A DNA stretch of 64,000 bases from Enterocloster hominis (ex Liu et al. 2021) (GCA_014385265.1 JACRTJ010000018.1:1-64000), one strand, 5' to 3'. Numbered from the stretch's first letter, positions 27,186 to 38,157 are shown. Notes: generated from the letters alone by a model not told the origin. Made by a program: numbers and translations.

Positions 27186-28577
27186 ATGGGATTTTCAATG
27201 GACATCAGCGTGCCGGTGCTGACTGTATTTTTACAGGGACTGCTGAGCTTTTTCTCGCCATGCGTACTGCCGCTCCTGCCCCTTTATATCGGATATCTGT
27301 CCGGAGGGACCGCAAGGCGCGGAGAGGACGGACGGATCACATATGAGCGGAAGAAAGTGATGCTCCACACCGTATTTTTTGTGCTGGGGGTCAGCTCGGC
27401 ATTTTTTATCCTGGGGCTGGGAGGCTCGGCCCTGGGCCGGTTCTTTAAGGGGAACCAGGCCATGTTCGCCAGGATCGGAGGGATTTTTGTTGCTGGCTTC
27501 GGCCTTTACCAGCTGGGGATCTTCGGACCATCCAGGCTCCTTTCCAGGGAGCACCGGCTGCCGTTTTCTGTGGGAACGGCTGCCATGTCTCCTGTAACAG
27601 CCTTTCTGCTGGGCTTTACCTTCAGCTTTGCATGGACGCCCTGTGTGGGACCGGCTCTGGCCAGCGTTCTTTTGATGGCAGCGTCGGCGGCCACCCAGGC
27701 CAGGGGCTTTCTCCTGATCGGAGTTTATACGGCCGGGTTCGTCCTTCCATTCCTGGCAGTGGGGATGTTTTCCACCACGCTTCTGGATGTGTTCAAACGC
27801 CATGGGAATGTGGTCACCTATGCAGCCAGGGCCGGAGCCGTGCTGATGATCCTCATGGGCGTGATGATGTTTACGGGAAAGATGAATTCCATCACCGGAT
27901 ATCTTTCCAGTCCCCAGACCGGAGCCGGGACCGTCGGCAAAGAGCAGGAGGAGGCTGGAGAAACGACAGATCCAGGGGCAGCCGGAGAGACGGCTGGGGG
28001 AACCGGAAAGCCGGGGGATGGACCGGAGACCGGAGAGACCCTGGAGAGCGCCGGAGAGACGGTGGCAGCAAAAGGCCCGGAGGAAACGGCCGGGGAAGGC
28101 TCTGGAGCCGGTGCGGATACGCTTCCGTCAGTGGATTTTACCCTTACGGACCAGTTTGGAAATTCCCATACCCTTTCAGATTATAAGGGAAAGACAGTAT
28201 TTTTAAACTTCTGGGCTACCTGGTGTCCGCCCTGCAGGCGGGAGATGCCGGATATCCAGAAGCTTTATGAGAAATACCAGGCGGAGGAGGATCCAGAGGT
28301 GGTGATCCTGGGAGTTGCGGCTCCGGATTATGGAGACGAGGGCTCCAGGGAGGAGATCGCCCGGTTCCTGGAGGAAAACGGTTATACCTACCCGGTGGTC
28401 ATGGACGAAGGCGGAGAGCTGTTTATGACATACGGCGTTTTTTCCTACCCCACCACCTTTATGATTGACCGGGATGGAAATGTATTCGGCTATGCCGCAG
28501 GCCAGCTGAGCATGGAAATGATGGAAAGCATCATCCGTCAGACGGTCACGGGAGTCCGGGAGCAGCCGGGCCAGTAA
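27186..28577 (+). CDS. CcdA-type thiol transporter fused to a TlpA-like thioredoxin
   Basis: 463 residues. Residues 1-240 are a CcdA/DsbD-beta membrane domain (six or seven segments; FFSPCVLPLLPLYIGYLSGG and FAWTPCVGPAL hold its cysteines). About 75 residues of Gly/Glu/Thr-rich linker follow, then a thioredoxin-fold domain with active site WATWCPPCRREMP. It would carry reducing power across the membrane to an extracellular thioredoxin for disulfide repair. Start at 27186 has GGAGG upstream; 33 in-frame codons before it lack a ribosome site. Confidence 0.88.
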   Translation: MGFSMDISVPVLTVFLQGLLSFFSPCVLPLLPLYIGYLSGGTARRGEDGRITYERKKVMLHTVFFVLGVSSAFFILGLGGSALGRFFKGNQAMFARIGGIFVAGFGLYQLGIFGPSRLLSREHRLPFSVGTAAMSPVTAFLLGFTFSFAWTPCVGPALASVLLMAASAATQARGFLLIGVYTAGFVLPFLAVGMFSTTLLDVFKRHGNVVTYAARAGAVLMILMGVMMFTGKMNSITGYLSSPQTGAGTVGKEQEEAGETTDPGAAGETAGGTGKPGDGPETGETLESAGETVAAKGPEETAGEGSGAGADTLPSVDFTLTDQFGNSHTLSDYKGKTVFLNFWATWCPPCRREMPDIQKLYEKYQAEEDPEVVILGVAAPDYGDEGSREEIARFLEENGYTYPVVMDEGGELFMTYGVFSYPTTFMIDRDGNVFGYAAGQLSMEMMESIIRQTVTGVREQPGQ

Positions 28578-28597
28578 GAAGATGAAGGAAGTATGCC

Positions 28598-29569
28598 ATG
28601 CAGACACTGAATCAGGATATAAAAGAGAAATCCTTTAAAAAGATCTATCTGCTCTACGGGGACGAGCCGTTTCTGGTGGGCAGCTATAAAAAGAAGCTGC
28701 GGGAGGCCATCACCGGCGGCGATACCATGAACTTCAACTATTTTGAGGGAAAAAACCCAGATGTGAAGGAGATCATCAGCCTGGCGGATACCATGCCGTT
28801 TTTTGCAGACCGGCGGCTGATCCTGGTGGACGGCAGCGGCTTTTTTAAGAGCGCCCAGGAGGAGTTGGCGGCGTACCTGCCCCAGATGCCAGATACCACC
28901 TGTCTGGTCTTTGCCGAGAGCGAGGTGGATAAGAGGAACCGGCTCTATAAAAGGGTAAAGGAGCTGGGCTACGCGGCGGAGCTCAATAAGCAGGATACGG
29001 CCCAGCTCATGCGGTGGGCCGCCGGGATCCTGGGCCGGGACGGAAGAAAGATCAGCCGTCCGGTGATGGAATACTTCCTGGAGCGCACCGGGGATGATAT
29101 GGAAAACATCCGGATGGAGCTGGAAAAGCTGGTATGCTATACCATGGGCCGGGACGTGATCACAAAAGAGGACGTGGACGCAGTGGGAACGGTCCATGTG
29201 ACCAGCCGGGTCTTTGATATGGTGGCGGCCATTGTAGCCGGGAACACGAAGAAGGCCATGGACCTTTATGAGGACCTCCTGACCTTAAAGGAGCCGCCCA
29301 TGCGGATCCTGTTCCTCATTGCCAGGCAGTTCAACCAGCTCCTGCAGATCAAGGAGCTGACTGCCGCGGGAAAGGATAAGGGGGCCATGGCCTCGGCCCT
29401 TAAGGTGCCTCCCTTTGCCGTGGGAAAGCTTACGGCCCAGGCCAGGGCCTTCACAAGAGATCAGATCCTTTCCTGGGTCACGCTCTGCGTGGAGACAGAG
29501 GAGGCGGTGAAGACCGGCCGTCTGTCAGACCGCCTGGCGGTGGAGCTTCTGATTGCGCGGAGGACATAG
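28598..29569 (+). CDS. holA: DNA polymerase III delta subunit
   Basis: 323-residue clamp-loader subunit that opens the beta sliding clamp. Begins with the typical KKIYLLYGDEPFLV and has FADRRLILVDGSGFFK and the C-terminal three-helix domain (LFLIARQFNQLLQIKEL). Normal length. It faces rpsT with a shared terminator; the holA-rpsT-gpr neighbourhood is typical of Firmicutes. Confidence 0.93.
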   Translation: MQTLNQDIKEKSFKKIYLLYGDEPFLVGSYKKKLREAITGGDTMNFNYFEGKNPDVKEIISLADTMPFFADRRLILVDGSGFFKSAQEELAAYLPQMPDTTCLVFAESEVDKRNRLYKRVKELGYAAELNKQDTAQLMRWAAGILGRDGRKISRPVMEYFLERTGDDMENIRMELEKLVCYTMGRDVITKEDVDAVGTVHVTSRVFDMVAAIVAGNTKKAMDLYEDLLTLKEPPMRILFLIARQFNQLLQIKELTAAGKDKGAMASALKVPPFAVGKLTAQARAFTRDQILSWVTLCVETEEAVKTGRLSDRLAVELLIARRT

Positions 29570-29582
29570 AAAAAAGCAATAA

Positions 29583-29622
29583 AAAAACGCTTTTCCGACA
29601 CACCACACGGAAAAGCGTTTTT
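29583..29622. terminator. Bidirectional terminator between holA and rpsT
   Basis: Perfect 15-bp inverted repeat AAAAACGCTTTTCCG (29583-29597) with CGGAAAAGCGTTTTT (29608-29622), giving a T-run on both strands. Confidence 0.9.
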
Positions 29623-29661
29623 ACTTTACGAATTTATAAATTAAGATATCCAGCCTTCTTA

Positions 29662-29925
29662 TTAAGCCATAGCGCTTACAGCTTTGGACAAACGGGATAC
29701 TTTTCTGGAAGCAGTATTCTTGTGATATACGCCCTTGGAAGTAGCCTTGTCGATTTCGCTTGTAGCAGCAATGAGCGCAGCCTGTGCAGCAGCCTTGTCA
29801 CCGGCGGTAATTGCAGCTTCAACCTTTTTCACATAAGTTTTTACCTTAGATCTGATCGCTTTGTTTCTGGCAGCCTTTGTTTCAGCTACTAAGATTCTTT
29901 TCTTTGCAGATTTGATATTAGCCAA
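29662..29925 (-). CDS. rpsT: 30S ribosomal protein S20
   Basis: 87-residue basic 16S rRNA-binding protein (ANIKSAKKRILVAETKAARN start, many Lys/Ala). The start is the TTG at 29925, placed 6 nt after GGAGGTG, which gives the standard N-terminus (fM)ANIKSAKKR. The in-frame ATG at 29940 overlaps the ribosome site itself and is rejected. E. coli rpsT also uses UUG and is autoregulated through it; the same may hold here by analogy. Confidence 0.95.
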   Translation of the reverse strand: MANIKSAKKRILVAETKAARNKAIRSKVKTYVKKVEAAITAGDKAAAQAALIAATSEIDKATSKGVYHKNTASRKVSRLSKAVSAMA

Positions 29926-30016
29926 TCTGTACACCTCCACTATGATTAAAAAATATTCGCTGTTTGTTTTGCATCAAAGTCTGGACACGGACAGTTCAAT
30001 GTAAACATACTCTTGT

Positions 30017-30045
30017 ATTCTATCGGATTATTCCCGGGATGTCAA
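30017..30045 (-). promoter_or_regulatory. Predicted strong sigma-A promoter of rpsT
   Basis: Minus strand: -35 TTGACA (30040-30045), 17-bp spacer, -10 TAGAAT (30017-30022). The transcript would have a leader of about 85 nt before the TTG. Confidence 0.75.
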
Positions 30046-30188
30046 TACATAAAATGTATTTTTCGAGGAAAAATAGAAAAAGATTGTGGTATTCAGACGC
30101 AGGAACATGATCCAGAAGTGAGCGGGGCTTTTGCGGAAAAAAATTTCCGACCGGCCCGCAGGAAGAACGGAAAAAGGAGAGATCGGTC

Positions 30189-31175
30189 ATGGAACAGTGG
30201 AAAAAAAGCATATACACCGACCTGGCAGTGGAGGAAAGGGAGAGCTTCCCGGGCGACGGAGGAGAGATCCCCGGCGTGTCTCTCAGAGAATGGGAAAAGG
30301 AAGAGGCGGGCATCCATCTGACGGAGGTGGTCATAAAGACAGAGGAGGGGGCCGGGAACATGGGAAAGCCCATGGGGACCTATGTAACGCTGGAGGCATT
30401 GGCCCTGGCGGAGCGGGATGAAGATTTCCACCGGGAGGTATCCGAGGAGCTGGCGGCCAGGATCTCTGGTCTTCTGGCCCTTCATCAGATCGGAACAGGC
30501 GGAAATGGAAGAGCGCCGTCCATACTGGCGGTGGGGCTGGGAAACGAGAACGCCACACCCGACGCCCTGGGCCCTCTGGTGCTGAAGCATCTCCAGATGA
30601 CCCGGCATCTCACCGGCGGCTGTGGGGAGGAATTTGCGGGAGGAAAAAAATATCCGGCCCTGAGCGGGATCATTCCCGGCGTCATGGCCCAGACGGGGAT
30701 GGAGACGGCGGAGATCCTGAAGGGAGTGATCGCGGAGACGAGACCGGATGCAGTTTTGGCGGTGGACGCCCTGGCGGCCCGAAGCGTCCGGCGGCTGGGC
30801 GTTACGATCCAGCTTTCCGATGCGGGGATCCATCCGGGCTCCGGCGTGGGAAACCACAGGAACAGCCTGACCCGGGAGACTCTGGGAGTGCCGGTGATCG
30901 CCATCGGCGTGCCTACGGTGGTGGGGGCTGCGGCCATTGTCCACGACACGGTGGGAGCCCTGGTGGCGGCCTTGAAGGAGGGCGGGGAAGCCGGATATGG
31001 GGATATGGTGGAGCACATGGACGGCAGGGACCAGTACCAGCTGATCCGGGAGGTGCTGGAGCCCCAGATCGGCCCCATGTACGTGACGCCCCACAACATC
31101 GATGAGCGGGTGGAGAATCTCAGCTTTACCATCTCCGAGGCCATCCACATGGCCCTGTTTGGAGGGAACGGGTGA
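30189..31175 (+). CDS. gpr: Spore germination protease GPR
   Basis: 328-residue A25-family protease that degrades small acid-soluble spore proteins at germination. It is made as a zymogen in the forespore; the N-terminal YTDLAVEERE region fits the propeptide. Conserved GLGNENATPDALGPLV and the region VGNHRNSLTRETLGVPVIAI are typical. Strong AAAAAGGAG ribosome site. Next to spoIIP as in many Clostridia; sigma-G control is expected from the family, but no clear sigma-G box was seen. Confidence 0.95.
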   Translation: MEQWKKSIYTDLAVEERESFPGDGGEIPGVSLREWEKEEAGIHLTEVVIKTEEGAGNMGKPMGTYVTLEALALAERDEDFHREVSEELAARISGLLALHQIGTGGNGRAPSILAVGLGNENATPDALGPLVLKHLQMTRHLTGGCGEEFAGGKKYPALSGIIPGVMAQTGMETAEILKGVIAETRPDAVLAVDALAARSVRRLGVTIQLSDAGIHPGSGVGNHRNSLTRETLGVPVIAIGVPTVVGAAAIVHDTVGALVAALKEGGEAGYGDMVEHMDGRDQYQLIREVLEPQIGPMYVTPHNIDERVENLSFTISEAIHMALFGGNG

Positions 31176-31248
31176 CGGCTGTTTTCTGGTGATGAAGGGA
31201 GGGCGTCCCTCATAGAATAAAAGAAAGAAGGAAAAACGGGCGGCAGCC

Positions 31249-32598
31249 ATGAGACGCAGATGGTATTATATCAAACGGGCCATACGGGCAGACCGCCCGT
31301 TTTTTGCGGCCGCAGCAGTCCTTTTCCTTATGGCGGCCCTGGCAGTGGGAAGCCGGGACTGGCTGGGGGCGGCAGTCTCCAGATACGGAGACCAGTACGG
31401 CCTTTCCATGGCCCGGACTGTGATGAAGGAATGGATCCCGGCGGCAGGGAGACAGAAGGAAAGAAGCGGTCCGGCAGCGCTGGAGCCGGTTCTGTTTTCC
31501 TATCTGAGATCCATGGAGACGGAAACGGCACCGGCGGCAGATCCGGCCTATGAAAAGATGACGGCCCGGAGAGAGGGAGCAGATCCCGGCAAAGGAGCTC
31601 AGCAGGAGACCGGAGAGGCCGGGAGACGGGAAGAAGCCGGGAGGCCGAAAGATGCAGACCAGGCGGGAGCCGAAGGTGCCGGACAGACCCATGAAGCCCC
31701 CGGCCAGGTCCAGGGAAACGGGGAAGCCAGTCCAGAGGAAGGTGAGGCTGCCGGTTCTTCCCAGGCCCTGGCCGGGACGGCGGGAGGCCGTTTTCCAGGG
31801 CTGGGGATCCGCATGGAAAAGCTGGCAGATTATGACTATATGATGCAGAATTTTTACAGCATCCATCCCACCACGACCGCAGGCCGGGAGCTTATGGACG
31901 CGGAGCATTTTCTGTCTATGGATCTTTCCCTGGACCTGGGGAATGGACAGGACGGCAGCACGGCGCAGACGGCTCCAAAGGAACCGCAGATCCTGATCTA
32001 TCACACCCATTCCCAGGAGACCTTTTCCGATTATCCGGAAAATCCGGAGGCCACCATCACTGGAGTAGGCGCATACCTTTCAGAGCTTCTGGAGGGGAAG
32101 GGATATTCTGTGATCCATGACGACGGCGTTTATGACTACCGGGACGGGAAGCTGGACCGGAGCCGGGCCTATACATATGCCCTGGAGGGGATCCAGGGGA
32201 TCCTGCAGAAATATCCTTCCATTGAGGTGGTGCTGGACCTCCACCGGGACGGGGTGGCTGAGGGGACCCGCCTGGTGACGGAGATCAACGGGAAGCCCAC
32301 GGCAAAGATCATGTTTTTCAACGGAACCTCCCAGACGCCGGACGGTCCCATCGAATATCTGCCAAATCCCAACCGGGAGGCCAACCTGGCGTTCAGTTTT
32401 CAGATGCAGCTTAAGGCTGCGGGAATGTATCCGGGATTTACGAGAAAGATCTATCTCAAGGGACTGCGGTATAACCAGCACGTCCGGGCGCGCTCGGCCC
32501 TCATTGAGGTGGGCGCCCAGACGAACACGTATGAAGAAGCGAGAAATGCCATGGAGCCCCTGGCCCATATCCTGGACCAGGTGCTCAGGGGAAGCTGA
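31249..32598 (+). CDS. spoIIP: Stage II sporulation protein P
   Basis: 449 residues: one N-terminal membrane anchor (about 20-38), a long acidic/Gly-rich linker (about 95-185), then the SpoIIP amidase/endopeptidase domain with YHTHSQETF, DLHRDGV and the C-terminal ARSALIEVGAQTN. With SpoIID and SpoIIM it degrades septal peptidoglycan during engulfment, made in the mother cell under sigma-E. The ribosome site is far (GAAGGA), so the exact start is less sure. Its stop is one base from the stop of the convergent transporter gene. Confidence 0.93.
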   Translation: MRRRWYYIKRAIRADRPFFAAAAVLFLMAALAVGSRDWLGAAVSRYGDQYGLSMARTVMKEWIPAAGRQKERSGPAALEPVLFSYLRSMETETAPAADPAYEKMTARREGADPGKGAQQETGEAGRREEAGRPKDADQAGAEGAGQTHEAPGQVQGNGEASPEEGEAAGSSQALAGTAGGRFPGLGIRMEKLADYDYMMQNFYSIHPTTTAGRELMDAEHFLSMDLSLDLGNGQDGSTAQTAPKEPQILIYHTHSQETFSDYPENPEATITGVGAYLSELLEGKGYSVIHDDGVYDYRDGKLDRSRAYTYALEGIQGILQKYPSIEVVLDLHRDGVAEGTRLVTEINGKPTAKIMFFNGTSQTPDGPIEYLPNPNREANLAFSFQMQLKAAGMYPGFTRKIYLKGLRYNQHVRARSALIEVGAQTNTYEEARNAMEPLAHILDQVLRGS

Positions 32599-32599
32599 A

Positions 32600-33955
32600 T
32601 CAGTGGATCCGTTTTTCCCAGCCGCCAAAGAAATAAAAGAGGGCGGTGAGGAGAGAGCACATCATCCAGCCCAGGGGATAGCCGAAGCCCACCACGGCCG
32701 GAGTGTTGATGAATTGTGTGATAACGAACAGGTAGATCTGCCGGAACAGCACATAGGAAAAGAGCATGATGAACATGGGAGTCCTGGAATCCCCGGCTCC
32801 CCGCAGAGATCCGGAAAAGATCTGTGTGGCGCAGCAGGTGAAGGTCAGGGTACTGTTGGTACGGATGAACAGGGTCCCATAACGGATCACCTCTGGATCC
32901 TGGTTGAACATGGCCACAAACTGTCCGGCCGTAAGCCAGAGCACCGAGGCCATGGCGATGGTGATGGCCGTGGACATATAAAAGGCCGTCAGGGAGCCCC
33001 GCTTGGCCCGGGGGATGTTCCTGGCTCCGATATTCTGGCTCACGAAGGTGGTGGCTGCCTGGTTCATGCTCTGGAGCGGCAGGAAGATAAACTGGTCGAT
33101 CTTCGTATAACAGCTCCATCCAGCCATGCAGGCGGAGCCGAAATAGTTGATATAGGACTGGACGTACACATTGGAAAAGCTGGTAAGGGACTGCTGGAGA
33201 CCAGCGGGCAGGCCGATGGAAAGGATCTGCTTTAAGGTGTTTTTATCCACAGAAAGGTCTTTCCACACCAGACGGTAGCCGCCGTCGTCCATGGTCAGCA
33301 CCGCAAGGACCAGGGCCGCCGACAGGAACTGGGAAATGATGGTGGCATAGGCCACACCGGCGATGCCCAGATGGAACACGATCACGAATACCAGGTCCAG
33401 CACTGTATTGAGGATACTGGAAAAGCAGAGGAACAGCAGCGGCCGTTTCGTATCGCCCACGGCCCGGAGCACGGCGCTTCCCATATTATAGACCAGCAGG
33501 CCGGCGATACCGGAAAAATAGATCCGGAGATACACCGAGGCTGACTCCAGGACGTCGTCTGGCGTGGACATGAACCGGAGCATGAGGGGGGCCAGGAAAA
33601 TACCCAGGGCCGTAAACAGGATGCTGGCCAGAAAGGTGACCATGATGGTGGTCTCCACGGCCAGATGGAGCTTTTTGTCGTCGTGGGCCCCGTAATGGCG
33701 GCTGATGATGACGCTGGCGCCGATGGACGTTCCATTGAAGAACATGACCATGGTGTTGATGATGCTGGTGGTGGAGCCCACGGCCGCCAGGGCTTCTGTG
33801 CCCACAAAATTTCCGACCACCAGGCTGTCCACCGTATTGTAAAGCTGCTGGAACAGGTTGCCGATGAGAAGCGGAACGGCAAAGGAGAGCAGCAGCTTCC
33901 AGGTGGAGCCGGTGGTCATGTCCATGCTCTTTGACGATAGTTTTTTCGGGTGCAT
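32600..33955 (-). CDS. MATE-family efflux transporter
   Basis: 451-residue multidrug/toxin extrusion transporter with twelve membrane segments in two halves (SFAVPLLIGNLFQQLYNTVDS is the N-terminal signature; GLPAGLQQSLTSFSNVYVQ marks the second half). It exports cationic compounds using Na+ or H+; the substrate is unknown. Start at 33955 has GAGGAGG 6-8 nt upstream. The frame is open for 84 more codons upstream, but that part covers the promoter. Confidence 0.92.
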   Translation of the reverse strand: MHPKKLSSKSMDMTTGSTWKLLLSFAVPLLIGNLFQQLYNTVDSLVVGNFVGTEALAAVGSTTSIINTMVMFFNGTSIGASVIISRHYGAHDDKKLHLAVETTIMVTFLASILFTALGIFLAPLMLRFMSTPDDVLESASVYLRIYFSGIAGLLVYNMGSAVLRAVGDTKRPLLFLCFSSILNTVLDLVFVIVFHLGIAGVAYATIISQFLSAALVLAVLTMDDGGYRLVWKDLSVDKNTLKQILSIGLPAGLQQSLTSFSNVYVQSYINYFGSACMAGWSCYTKIDQFIFLPLQSMNQAATTFVSQNIGARNIPRAKRGSLTAFYMSTAITIAMASVLWLTAGQFVAMFNQDPEVIRYGTLFIRTNSTLTFTCCATQIFSGSLRGAGDSRTPMFIMLFSYVLFRQIYLFVITQFINTPAVVGFGYPLGWMMCSLLTALFYFFGGWEKRIH

Positions 33956-33998
33956 GACGATCCTCCTCGTATAGAATAAATGAAGATATCTTACTATT

Positions 33999-34027
33999 AT
34001 GATAAAACCAAGTAAGAAGAATGTCAA
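33999..34027 (-). promoter_or_regulatory. Predicted sigma-A promoter of the MATE gene
   Basis: Minus strand: -35 TTGACA (34022-34027), 17-bp spacer, -10 TATCAT (33999-34004). Confidence 0.7.
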
Positions 34028-34085
34028 ATAAATATTCTGTCTGTTTAATAGCCGCCTCCAGGGATGCCGGATCCTGCGGAAACCC

Positions 34086-34114
34086 TTGCGCGGATGCGGA
34101 AAAAATGGTATATT
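34086..34114 (+). promoter_or_regulatory. Predicted sigma-A promoter of lepA
   Basis: -35 TTGCGC (34086-34091), 17-bp spacer, -10 TATATT (34109-34114), 33 bp before the lepA start. Confidence 0.5.
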
Positions 34115-34147
34115 TGGCGTAAGAAATTTTAGAAAAGAGGAACATAA

Positions 34148-35962
<1,815 letters not shown>

Positions 35963-35964
35963 AC

Positions 35965-37017
35965 ATGCGTCTGACCACACTATGCTATCTGGAACAGGAC
36001 GGGAAATACCTGATGCTGCACCGGATCGTGAAGAAAAATGATGTAAATAAAGATAAGTGGATCGGCATCGGCGGGAAATTTGAGCCCGGCGAGAGTCCGG
36101 AGGACTGTGTGCTGAGGGAAGCCCGGGAGGAAACGGGCTTCCTTCTTACCAGTTACCGGCTAAGAGGGATCGTGACCTTCCTGTTTAATGACCAGGAGGC
36201 GGAATACATGTTCCTCTATACGGCTGACGGTTTCACAGGCCAGCCGGTCTCCTGTGATGAAGGGACCCTGGAGTGGGTACCAAAAGAGGAGATCGACCGT
36301 TTAAACCTGTGGGAAGGCGACCGGATCTTTTTCAGGCTCATGGATGAAGGGGAGCCGTTCTTTTCCTTAAAGCTTCATTATTATGGGAACCGGCTTTCGG
36401 AGGCGGTCTTAAATGGCGTGCCCATGGAACTGCTGGATGTGCTGGATGAAGGCGGAGATCCCTCGGGACTGGTGCGGGAGCGGTCCATGGTCCATGAACG
36501 GGGCGATTATCACAGGACCAGCCATGTGTGGGTGGTCCGGGAAAAGCCAGACGGCAGCCATGAGGTGCTGCTCCAGAAGCGCAGCAGCAGGAAGGATTCC
36601 TTTGCGGGCTGCTACGATATTTCCAGCGCCGGCCATATTCCGGCGGGAGACGGATACCTCCAGTCAGCCAGACGGGAGCTTAAGGAGGAGCTGGGGATCA
36701 CCGCTTCGGAGGAAGAACTGGAATTTGCCGGTTTTTTTGAGAGCCAGTATGAGGGGGACTTTTACGGAAAGCCCTTTATCAACCGCGAAAAGGCTGCGGT
36801 CTACGTTTACAGAAGGCCGGTGGAGGCGGAACGCCTGGAGCTCCAGGCCGATGAGGTGGAATCTGTCCGGTGGATGGATCTGGAGAAGGCCTGCCAGGCA
36901 GCAAAAACACAGGCGGACGGCTTCTGTTTACAGGAAGGAGAGCTGCTGCTCTTAAAAAAATGGCTCTCGGAGCATACAGAAAGATCCGGCGGGACATCAG
37001 GGCCGGAGGCAGATTAG
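35965..37017 (+). CDS. Tandem Nudix hydrolase: MutT-like plus IDI-like domain
   Basis: 350 residues with two Nudix domains in one chain. The first (about 1-145) has a full Nudix box, GGKFEPGESPEDCVLREA followed by REETGF, as in 8-oxo-dGTP hydrolases. The second (about 170-345) has GHIPAGDGYLQSARRELKEE, with Asp where the first Glu is usual, and resembles isopentenyl-diphosphate isomerase-like Nudix proteins. Both look catalytically complete apart from that change. Substrates are unknown; nucleotide sanitising is the likely role for domain 1. In the lepA-hemW operon. Confidence 0.88.
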   Translation: MRLTTLCYLEQDGKYLMLHRIVKKNDVNKDKWIGIGGKFEPGESPEDCVLREAREETGFLLTSYRLRGIVTFLFNDQEAEYMFLYTADGFTGQPVSCDEGTLEWVPKEEIDRLNLWEGDRIFFRLMDEGEPFFSLKLHYYGNRLSEAVLNGVPMELLDVLDEGGDPSGLVRERSMVHERGDYHRTSHVWVVREKPDGSHEVLLQKRSSRKDSFAGCYDISSAGHIPAGDGYLQSARRELKEELGITASEEELEFAGFFESQYEGDFYGKPFINREKAAVYVYRRPVEAERLELQADEVESVRWMDLEKACQAAKTQADGFCLQEGELLLLKKWLSEHTERSGGTSGPEAD

Positions 37018-37032
37018 GAGGACGGAGAAGCG

Positions 37033-38157
37033 ATGGAACTATATGTACACATTCCGTTCTGTGTAAAAAAATGTGCCTACTGTGATTTTCTTTCCTTTCC
37101 CCAGGGGGAGGAGATCCAGAGGCGGTATGTGGAAAAGCTGATGGAAGAGATAAGGACAGTCAGTGCCGGCTTTCATGATACACCGGTTTCGTCGGTGTTT
37201 GTGGGAGGCGGCACTCCGTCTGTTTTAAAGGCCCGGTGGATGAAGGAGCTCTTCGACTGTCTGCGGGCCTCCTTTCATATAGAAGAAACGGCTGAGATCT
37301 CCATGGAGGCCAACCCTGGGACCGTGGACCGGGAAAAGCTCCGGATCTACCGGGAGGCCGGGATCAACCGGTTAAGCTTCGGCCTCCAGTCGGCGGATAA
37401 CAGGGAATTAAAGGCCCTGGGACGGATCCATACCTGGGAGGAGTTTCTGGAAAGCTTCCGGCTGGCCAGGGAGGCCGGTTTTTCCAACCTCAATGTGGAC
37501 CTCATGTCCGCCCTGCCGGGACAGACGGTGGAAAGCTGGATGGATACGCTGAAAAAAACAGCAGACCTGGACCCGGAGCATATTTCCGCGTATAGTCTGA
37601 TCATCGAGGAAGGCACCCCCTTTTTTGAAGCATACGGAAATGGGCGGGGGGACGGGATCCTTCCGGATGAGGATGCGGAGCGGGAGATGTACCACCGGAC
37701 CCGGGAGTTTTTAAAGGACCGGGGCTATGAACGGTACGAGATCTCCAATTATGCCAGACCTGGAATGGAATGCCGTCACAATCTCGGATACTGGACAGGG
37801 GTTTCCTACCTTGGGCTGGGACTGGGAGCCTCCTCTTATGTGAATGGATGCAGGTTCTGCAATGAACGGGACCTGGGGATCTATCTGGGAGAGAAGCCCG
37901 GAAAGCGGCTGGACCAGGAGATCCTGACGAAAAAGGATATGGAGGAGGAATTTTTTTACGTGGGCCTGAGACTGGTCCAGGGCGTTTCCCTAAAGGAATT
38001 TGAAGAGCGGTTCGGGGAGCGGGCCCAGGACGTTTATCCCGGTCTCATGGAGCGGCTGGAGAAGGAGGGAGCCGCCGTTCTTTCAGACGGCAGGTTCCGG
38101 CTGACGGATTATGGCATGGATGTGAGTAATTATGTAATGGCGGAATTTTTGCAATAA
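37033..38157 (+). CDS. hemW: Radical SAM heme chaperone HemW
   Basis: 374-residue protein related to oxygen-independent coproporphyrinogen oxidase. The radical-SAM cluster site is CVKKCAYCDF (residues 10-19), followed by GGGTPSVL and the C-terminal HemN-like domain. The extra N-terminal cysteine/arginine features of genuine HemN are absent, which favours HemW (heme insertion) over HemN. Last gene of the lepA operon. Confidence 0.92.
   Translation: MELYVHIPFCVKKCAYCDFLSFPQGEEIQRRYVEKLMEEIRTVSAGFHDTPVSSVFVGGGTPSVLKARWMKELFDCLRASFHIEETAEISMEANPGTVDREKLRIYREAGINRLSFGLQSADNRELKALGRIHTWEEFLESFRLAREAGFSNLNVDLMSALPGQTVESWMDTLKKTADLDPEHISAYSLIIEEGTPFFEAYGNGRGDGILPDEDAEREMYHRTREFLKDRGYERYEISNYARPGMECRHNLGYWTGVSYLGLGLGASSYVNGCRFCNERDLGIYLGEKPGKRLDQEILTKKDMEEEFFYVGLRLVQGVSLKEFEERFGERAQDVYPGLMERLEKEGAAVLSDGRFRLTDYGMDVSNYVMAEFLQ

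Noticed and set aside
30093-31250. 385-codon minus-strand frame over gpr
   Set aside because: Low-complexity His/Arg/Pro-rich translation from a GC-rich gene; gpr is clearly the real product.
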